Shown in pieces: positions 7,221-12,520 of a DNA stretch of 12,520 bases. Within the stretch, counting starts at the first letter, position 1; each line of letters begins with the position of its first letter. The stretch is from Russula earlei (Eukaryota > Basidiomycota > Agaricomycetes > Russulales > Russulaceae). A program made the translations under genes and the position numbers. Location of the stretch: the NCBI GenBank assembly GCA_025769875.1, contig JAGFNK010001235.1:1-12520 (forward strand). Direction: 5' to 3'. Under the pieces are notes generated by a model. The model ran no database searches. It saw only the letters and a program-made list of their open reading frames with translations, and was not told the origin of the DNA.

Positions 7221-7674
7221 CTAGGTCTTCAATGGGTTCCTGGTTTCAAGAGGGTCCTCTGGTTCTAATGCTGGGGATTCAAAGGGTGTTTGAGTTTCAA
7301 CAGCGTTTTCTGGTTCAGGGGGGTTGCCTTCTGTAGAGGAGGCTTCTGATTCTGACGGTGGTTCGTAGTGAGGGTCATTTTCCCTCCAGTAGCCTAATCC
7401 AAGGCTGTTTCTGAGGAGTTCTAGGTCTAGGTGAGTGTAGAGTTGTCCTCTTCTAAGTCGTAGTTCGAACCAACGATTGTTGATGAATTCGACTGGTAGC
7501 TCTTCGTTGTTTTCGGTGGTAGACGTAGCAGAGGAAGGTGTGAAAGCTGTCCCAAGTGGCAGCTCCTACAACGTGTTTTGGGAGGTCTGGGGATGGTCTG
7601 GGCTGGATGCGGACCCAACAGTTCGATGGTAGTTCAAGGTTGATCTCCAGAATGGAGTAGGGAAGCTTAGCTTG
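7221..7674 (-). pseudogene. Degraded N-terminal Gag region or 5' ORF (uncalled)
   Basis: The 450 bp between the 5' LTR and recognisable Gag look coding, in two frames. Reading leftward from the LTR: an open frame from about 7660 with LPSNCWVRIQPRPSPDLP and GAATWDSFHTFLC, then a change of frame near 7525. The second segment (7565-7221, 114 codons, no ATG) reads LPVEFINNRWFELRLRRG, then LELLRNSLGLGYWREN, then a long acidic Glu/Pro/Ser/Thr tail to TAG 7221. Another frame carries on with EPIEDLELEPQNPPELI toward Gag. Shared composition suggests a long Gag N-terminus broken by indels; a separate small 5' ORF is the alternative. No known domain is recognised and no convincing ATG is seen. Confidence 0.5.
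7663..7673 (-). other. Putative self-priming primer-binding site of element 1
   Basis: Element sense AAGCTAAGCTT, separated from the 5' LTR terminus (TAACA) by one base. It is exactly complementary to the LTR sequence AAGCTTAGCTT that lies where the mRNA should start, 34 nt after the TATA-like box. In Tf1 the first 11 nt of the mRNA anneal to an 11-nt site beside the LTR to prime reverse transcription. No adjacent tRNA 3'-end complement starting TGG is present. Confidence 0.6.
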
Positions 7675-8170
7675 TGTTACGGCATCGCAGCTGTAAGAGC
7701 ATTAGCTCAAGGTTCAGTGGGGCCAAGTCCCTGTGACTTGGTTCAAGGGTTCAATGTGGCTGGCTCAAAGAGACCAGATCAGGGGTTTAGCGTCTCAAGG
7801 CTGAGTCAGACAATGACTCAGTCCGCAGACAGAGTCGATCTCCTGGTTTCACAGAAGAGGAGGATGATGATGGAGAGGCAGAGGAGGAAGAGGAACACAA
7901 AGGTTCCTTGTGATGAACTTAGGTCAAGTAGAGTGTAAGCCAGCACAACACAAGTTGTGATTGAGAGAGTACAGAGCAAAGGGATGCGACAGGAAATGGG
8001 ACAAAGCTAAGCTTGGGGCATTCCCCAGCTTCTACAGGCGCTTAAATACTGTATGTAGCAAGGCTGTACAGTACTATAAGCAGAACAATAGATAAAGGTG
8101 AACCAATAGCAAAGATAACTCAACAATAGGTGAAACACAATAAGTGAAACACAATAGACGAAACAGTAAG
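7675..8170 (-). repeat. Element 1 5' LTR, interrupted by element 2
   Basis: These 496 bp match 461-957 of the 3' LTR. The inner end (TGTTACGG on the + strand) is next to the primer-binding site, so this is the 5' LTR of a leftward-reading element. The match stops exactly after CAGTAAG at 8170, where the other copy continues GGACC and this one begins the TGTCAAG terminus of another LTR. The missing 108 bp of U3 should resume on the far side of element 2. The TATA-like box (about 8041-8048), predicted start (8014), 14-bp array and inverted repeats are all conserved. The copy retains some CpGs lost in the other LTR and has lost others. Confidence 0.93.
8166..8170. other. Candidate 5-bp target-site duplication (left copy), element 2
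   Basis: GTAAG immediately precedes the element 2 LTR terminus, inside the element 1 LTR. The uninterrupted sequence at 953-962 reads GTAAGGGACC, so after element 2 the sequence should resume GTAAGGGACC. The second copy is outside the window. Confidence 0.45.
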
Positions 8171-8489
8171 TGTCAAGACACGTACTGCTGATCCGTGTGG
8201 ACTCAGGAGCAGGTGGGCAAAGGTCGGAACAGATGGTACGCGGCGTAGGCGGCGTTGAACAAGAGGACGAGCCAAATGACTAAGATGTACCAGATGGGGA
8301 CTGGTACGTGTAACTGGAGGCAGAGGCGAAGGTTAGAAGCCAGTGCAGCGAGGGGCTTTAAACAAGGCGGTCGTAGAAGAGTACCTTGGAAGCGAGAGGA
8401 GTCTTTAAACTGAGCAGTCGCAGGGGAGTACCCAGGAAGATGAGAGTATCACAAATGGACAGTCTGACGACTGCCATGCTTCATTGGGG

Positions 8490-8497
8490 CTTATATA
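8490..8497 (-). promoter_or_regulatory. TATA box of element 2 LTR
   Basis: Element sense TATATAAG. By analogy with element 1, transcription should start about 30-35 nt further left, around 8460-8467, where the element-sense sequence is CAGTCGTCAGACTG, itself a small inverted repeat. Confidence 0.6.
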
Positions 8498-8633
8498 CAG
8501 TATACAGGGTCGATTACAAAGCACTGGGACTATTCTAGACTCTTTGATACCATCCAATAGGACTACAGAGGCATAAACTTGCTTGTGTCAACTTTCAGGC
8601 TTACTGAGCGCATTACTGATCATTGTGGAGCAA

Positions 8634-8734
8634 TGACATCATTATGATGTCACTGTGGAGCGCTTAGTGAGCCTATGAGGTCACTGTGGAGTCGCTCAGT
8701 CAGCCATGATGTCATTGGAGCCTTGATGACGTCA
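8634..8734. repeat. 31-bp direct repeats with five CRE/ATF-like cores in element 2 U3
   Basis: Two full 31-bp units (8645-8675 and 8676-8706) and a partial third (from 8707) share TGANGTCACTGTGGAG or a close variant. Cores of the TGACGTCA type occur at 8634 (TGACATCA), 8645 (TGATGTCA), 8676 (TGAGGTCA), 8707 (TGATGTCA) and 8727 (the perfect palindrome TGACGTCA). The array lies about 140-240 bp upstream of the TATA box, the usual place for a U3 enhancer. Binding by a bZIP factor is inferred. Confidence 0.65.
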
Positions 8735-8740
8735 GATGAT

Positions 8741-9217
8741 TTATGCAACAGTTTCTAAGAGTTTGTGCCGCTGTTTCGGGTCCATGGTGGCTGAGTGGCC
8801 ATGTGGCTGCCACGCGATGATTACCCGATTAGGAAACTGGTGCCTGGTCGTGTTATAGTGCCTTTGCAATAGCAATATCTTGTACCGCAGGGGGGATAGC
8901 CCAGAAAATGGAAGGGAGTCGGCAATGCAAAGTGAGAGAGGTTCTTCTTGAGTAAAATAGGGACAATCTTCGGCCAGGACTTGGCCTTGGTTCGTAACAT
9001 TCATCCCCTCTTTATAGACTTGTTGCTCCTGCAACAGTAGGGATTCGATTCTTTGGAAGGTGGAGTAGTTTGCATATGAAAAGCCGAAGTCTGTTCGTTC
9101 GTGGGGAGTTCTCCCTTGTTCTATGATTTGCTATGGGGATGGCTGTGGTCGATTGGGTGCATGTGGTCGCAGGAGTTCTCTGGAAAGTTCGTTGGTAACA
9201 AGGATAAAGGTAGTCAT
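8741..9217 (-). pseudogene. Element 2 small ORF spanning the polypurine tract and LTR
   Basis: A frame of 158 codons runs from ATG 9217 to TAA 8741, with one internal TAG at 9131-9133. It begins just after the chromodomain stop (9248), crosses the polypurine tract (which encodes KEGMN) and ends in LTR U3, 7 bp to the right of the CRE-like array. The part after the TAG is 130 codons without a stop. Visible stretches include MTTFILVTNELSRELLRPH, TDFGFSYANYSTFQRIESLL and PYFTQEEPLSLCIADSLPF. I recognise no domain. Its position matches that of the element 1 ORF3, but no similarity between the two was noticed. A chance open frame cannot be excluded, though its length and its start just after pol favour a real accessory ORF. 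Confidence 0.45.
9000..9013 (-). other. Polypurine tract of element 2
   Basis: Element sense AAAGAGGGGATGAA is directly followed by the LTR terminus TGTTACG. It resembles the element 1 tract (GAGGGGGGCATGA) in composition and placement, and sets the right boundary of the LTR. Confidence 0.8.
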
Positions 9218-9247
9218 CGACAGAGGTCATGATGAGAGTTGTTGGTT

Positions 9248-9493
9248 TTAGGGGTTACTCCTGGTGGGAATTGTTCTAAGCGCCTTCGGGTATTTCCGAT
9301 GGAAGTCTTTAACAAGTGATTGCGCTCTTGATAGGTTAGATGCTGGCTCCCAAGTATTTTCTGCAACCGTATACCCTTTCCATTTAACTAGGTATTGGAT
9401 TCCTTTGCGGTTTGGGGAGAGCCGAGAGTTTAGGATCTGTTCTACTTCATATTGTTCTTCTCCTTCGACTATATTGGTGGCGGGTTTGAAAAG
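9248..9493 (-). pseudogene. pol (CHD): Element 2 chromodomain (intact domain, uncalled frame)
   Basis: This is the C-terminal end of the integrase, in a frame without its own Met: 81 codons between TAA 9494-9496 and TAA 9248-9250. It is a complete chromodomain with EEQYEVEQILNSRL, IQYLVKWKGYTVAENTWEP and SNLSRAQSLVKDFH. The Tyr, Trp and Tyr expected for a methyl-lysine cage are present. Such domains in chromoviral integrases bind histone H3 methylated at Lys9 or related marks and bias insertion toward heterochromatin. That fits element 2 lying inside another transposon, although one case proves nothing. A single frameshift at about 9470-9490 separates it from the preceding integrase segment (GPNFSNPPP). 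Confidence 0.85.
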
Positions 9494-10777
9494 TTAGGAC
9501 CATGGGCAATGGTTTCTTTGTAAGGTTTAATCAGGGAGTGGTGAAAAACCGGGTGTATCTTCCAAGACTTTGGTAGCTCGAGGCGAACATTTACTGGATA
9601 GGCAGTGGTGACTTTGAATGGCCCATAGCGTCGAGGGGCTAGTTTTGCTTTGGGTGAGTGGTTCGTAGATTCGTGGCTTCCAGCCATACTTGATCCCCTT
9701 CTTTAAACGAAATGTGGAGGATTGAGGTCCTGATTGCCTCATGATTCCGTTGCTCGGTTCAGGGAGGCAGCTACTTCTTCTCTGAGTTGGTTAATCTTGA
9801 TAGTCTTTCTTGGATCGAAGGGGAACTTTGATGTAAAGGCAAGGGGCGGAGCAAATGTTGGGTTAAAGCCATACCAGACTTCAAACGGGGGTTTGTTCGT
9901 AGCACTGTGTTGTCTGGCATTATGTGCGAACTCCATAAAGGGAACTAGTTCTGCCCAATTGTCTGCTTGATGGTTGCAAAATATTCGTAGGTACTGTTCT
10001 AGTTCTTGGTTAACTCGTTCTGTTTCTCCATCTGTCTGTGGGTGATATGCTGTGCTTAATGATACTTTGACATTTAACTTCTTCCATAGTTCTTGAGTGA
10101 CTTTTGCTGCGAACTGAGGGCCTCTGTCCGATATTATTGTGTTGGGAGCCCTATTCTCTCCAGACGTTGTTCATGATTAGTGTCGCTGTTTCATCTGCTG
10201 TGATTGTCTTGTGGCAAGGGGTAATGATTATTGCTTTACTGAATCGATCTACCACGACTAGGAGGCTGTCGAAGCCTTGTGAAATCGGTAGGTCTGTGAT
10301 AAAGTCCATAGTAATGCTTTTCCATACTTCTCCAGCTGGTGTAATCGGTACAAGGGGTGTTTCTGTCTTTGGACGGTTCTTGGTACTTTGGCAAATTGCG
10401 CAACCATCTACATAACTTTTGACATAAGTTAGCATTCCTGGCCACCAATAGTTTCGGCTGATTAGTTCATAAGTTTTCCATTGGCCAGGATGCCCAGTGG
10501 CAAGGGAGTCGTGGTGTAGTTTTAGAATTTTCTTTCTTAGGGTGTCGTTGTTTGGGATATAGACTTTTCCTTTGAATAGTATTAGTCCATCTTCAAGGTT
10601 CCAGTCCTGTAAGCCTTTGGATAGTCGCCTTGGTCCATTCTTTATAATGATTGCTAATGCGTTAGATACTTCTGGGTCATAGTCTTTGCTAGATCGTAGT
10701 TGTTGTCGTAGTTTCCTGGTCGCCGATTGGTTCTGTAGCAGAGGTGCGTGTTGCTCTGATTTTAAAAAATTTGTCAT
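9469..10777 (-). pseudogene. pol (IN): Element 2 integrase (broken)
   Basis: Reading leftward: the zinc domain HHDSLATGHPGQW ... WWPGM ... CAICQ and the first catalytic Asp (ITMDFITDLP) lie in 10777-10151, which ends at a TAG caused by a frame change. The next frame (about 10165-9739) holds the second Asp (IISDRGPQF) and the Glu (YHPQTDGETERVNQ), followed by NHQADNWAELVPFMEFAHN. A further segment (9687-9469) holds the small C-terminal domain ([25 protein letters not shown]). The chromodomain follows in yet another frame. Frameshifts lie near 10155, between 9690 and 9740, and at about 9480. All catalytic residues survive and the damage is almost entirely single-base indels. That differs from the TGA-rich damage of element 1 and could include assembly error. 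Confidence 0.92.
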
Positions 10778-10799
10778 CTAGGAGCACCTTTCCATCATT

Positions 10800-12520
10800 T
10801 TCGTTTTGTATCCCCTCTTTAAAGTCTGGCCGCCTGGACAGACCGTCTGCCTTTGTTCATAGTTCCTGGGTGGTGGGTGATGGTGAAGTCGAAATTGCTC
10901 AGGAGGAGTGCCCATCGGGCTTGTCGTCTCGTGAGTTTTTGTTTTGTCATGAAGTATGTCAAGTTATTGTGGTCTGTCCATAGATCAATGGGGTTGTGTA
11001 GCGCCTTCAAGGTAGTGTCGGAAAGTGCCAGAGGGATAAGACGATAGCAAGGAGTTCTTTATCGTAGATCATATAATTTCGTTGTGCGGGGTCCAAGGAT
11101 TTCGAGAAATAGGCTACTGGGTGATATCTGTTAAATTCATCGGGTTGTCCAAGATTGCACCGACGGCAAAGTCACTTGCATCGCAGATGAGTCGAAAGGG
11201 TTTCGGTGGTTAGGTAACATGAGGATCGGGGCCGTTGTGAATGCTTGGATTAGTTTCTGAAATGCTTGTTCTTCATCGTCTTCCCACTTGAAGGGGTTGT
11301 CTTTCTTTGTTAAGTTAAACAAGGGCCGTGCTATTCGAGAGTATTGGTGGATAAATCGTCGATAGAAGTTGCAGAATCCTAGAAATGCTTGTACTTCCGT
11401 AACATTGGTCGGAAGTAGGCACTTTTGTAATGCCTATTAACTTGTCTTGGTCCATGGATATTCGTCCTTGGGAGATATTGATGCCTAGGGTAACTAATAG
11501 AGGTTTGTCGAAAGCACATTTCTCTGGTTTCAAGTATAAGTCGTGGTCTTGGAGTGTTTTTAGGACCTTATGTGTCCAGTCGTCTAGTTCGTTCAAGGTT
11601 TGTGCCATGATTAGTATATCATCTAGATAAACATAACCACATCGTTCAGATGGCAATGTATTTTGCTAGGATGGGTGTTCATAAAAGCGTTGGGAACAAG
11701 TGGCTGGGGCGGTTTGCAAGTGCAGAGACCAAATGTCCATTATCAATGGTTCAAAGAGTCCTAATGGTGTCTTGAGATGCTGACGAGGTGTTCATCGCCT
11801 TCTCTGAGGCGAATGTTTGTTGTATCACATCGTACGTCAAACTTGGTAAGTATTGGGCGCCTTGGATGTTTGTCAATTTAAATTCAGGAATCAAGGGTAG
11901 TGGATAGCCGGTTCCTTTTCCTGACAGTTGCTGTATTCAGGGCTCTGTAGTCCTGGCACTGGTCGTATAGAATTTCCTCCTTATCTTTTCCGTAACAAGC
12001 AGAAGGGGCTGGCAATAGCTGCTTTTGATGGTCGGATTGTGCCTCTTTCAAATGTACGTCTAGTATTCTTTTAGGGCTTGTTAGTTCCTTGGGAGTAAGT
12101 CGAATAATGCCAGAATCGCGTCGGGCGATCCAGGCCTGGTTTTAGATTGATTGCATGGTCCCATGGTTGGTGAGCAGGAAGGCGTTGAGAAGCTGTTCAT
12201 CGAAAACCTTTCGCCATTTCCAGAATGGGGCGGGGATAAGTTCGTCTAATGTCTTAGGGGGTGTTTCCGCATTGGCTAGCTTGGTAGCTGTGGTTGATTT
12301 GGCTCTTATGTTGATTGTTATTGGGCTAAACGCATCGTGGATTTGTTCGTCAACACATGGGTTCAATGGTCCTTCAGTATCTGGGAAGATTAGTGCAGCA
12401 ATGCAAACTCGGGTTCTTCTTCTTCAGGGAAAGTAAGCGCTTGTATTTGGTAATTCCGCGTTCCAGATGCAGATGCAATGGTTATGCTTGGGTGTGTGGT
12501 AAGGCAAGTTCGGGGGCAGT
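10800..12520 (-). pseudogene. pol (RT-RH): Element 2 protease-RT linker, reverse transcriptase and RNase H (broken, runs off right edge)
   Basis: The right edge carries a linker typical of the region before RT (TTATKLANAETPPKTLDELI, then WKWRKVFDEQL). The RT follows in several frames: GIIRLTPKELTSP, CQDYRALNTATV, a KFDVR segment with the first catalytic Asp near 11845, and the active-site YLDD at 11618-11629 with a clean thumb (LYLKPEKCAFD). RNase H shows [25 protein letters not shown] and LWTDHNNLTYF. It ends with a 1-nt insertion in the NKADGLSRRPDF motif near 10850. The stretch 11700-12140 is the most damaged, with stops and several frame changes. Protease and Gag are outside the window. 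Family assignment is secure. Confidence 0.9.

Larger units (their letters stand above)
8171..8999 (-). repeat. Element 2 3' LTR, 829 bp
   Basis: The boundaries are the abrupt junction with the element 1 LTR on the left (TGTCAAGACACG) and a TTCGTAACA terminus followed by a polypurine tract on the right. In element sense it starts TGTTACG and ends CTTGACA, a normal TG..CA pair. It is unrelated in sequence to the element 1 LTR. It contains a good TATA box, a 31-bp repeat array with CRE-like cores, and the end of an ORF entering from the internal region. Left of about 8460 (R/U5) I see no gene or other recognisable feature. Only one LTR of this element is in the window, so its age cannot be judged from LTR divergence. 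Confidence 0.85.

Noticed and set aside
7427..7618. 63-residue minus-strand frame beginning MGPHPAQ
   Set aside because: Its composition is not protein-like over most of its length, and the two other frames across this stretch carry the coding-like sequence; only its last part overlaps a useful segment.
7638..7649. TGGAGATCAACC (element sense) as a tRNA-type primer-binding site
   Set aside because: It starts with the expected TGG but lies 25 nt inside the LTR end, whereas primer sites normally begin within a few bases; the adjacent 11-nt LTR complement is a better candidate.
1..12520. Host genes, non-coding RNA genes, CRISPR arrays or bacterial defence systems
   Set aside because: All recognisable coding sequence belongs to the three retrotransposons, and no regularly spaced repeat array or RNA gene was found on either strand.

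Overview
The window is a stack of decayed LTR retrotransposons with no recognisable host gene. All coding capacity lies on the minus strand and belongs to Ty3/gypsy-type elements; two of the three carry an integrase C-terminal chromodomain (chromoviruses). The style of the Gag zinc knuckle, RT/RNase H and integrase motifs, together with a mutation spectrum dominated by CpG decay, suggests a CpG-methylating fungus, most likely a mushroom-forming basidiomycete. The taxon is an inference. No tRNA, rRNA, CRISPR array or bacterial-type feature was seen.

Layout, in + coordinates. Element 0 (1-460) is an integrase fragment, cut by the insertion of element 1. Element 1 (461-8170) has its 3' LTR at 461-1065, a polypurine tract at 1066-1080, a broken extra open reading frame downstream of pol (about 1097-2736), then integrase with chromodomain, RNase H, reverse transcriptase, protease and Gag reading right to left (2732-7674), a putative primer-binding site at 7663-7673, and its 5' LTR from 7675. 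That 5' LTR stops abruptly at 8170, where element 2 has inserted. Element 2 (8171 to past the right edge) shows its 3' LTR (8171-8999), polypurine tract, a small ORF running across the tract into the LTR, an intact chromodomain, integrase, RNase H and RT. Its protease, Gag and 5' LTR lie outside. The nesting gives the order of arrival: element 0, then 1, then 2, all in the same orientation.

The most informative signals are these. (1) An 11-nt sequence beside the element 1 5' LTR is the exact complement of an LTR sequence starting 34 nt downstream of a TATA-like box, as expected for Tf1/sushi-type self-priming. (2) All ten base substitutions between the two LTRs of element 1 are CpG to TpG/CpA transitions. 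(3) In-frame stops in its pol are TGA, several where a conserved arginine (CGA) is expected. (4) The extra ORF after pol ends in a Cys/His zinc-knuckle segment that has been shifted out of frame. Many single-base frameshifts occur in all three elements; decay and assembly error cannot be separated from this window alone.
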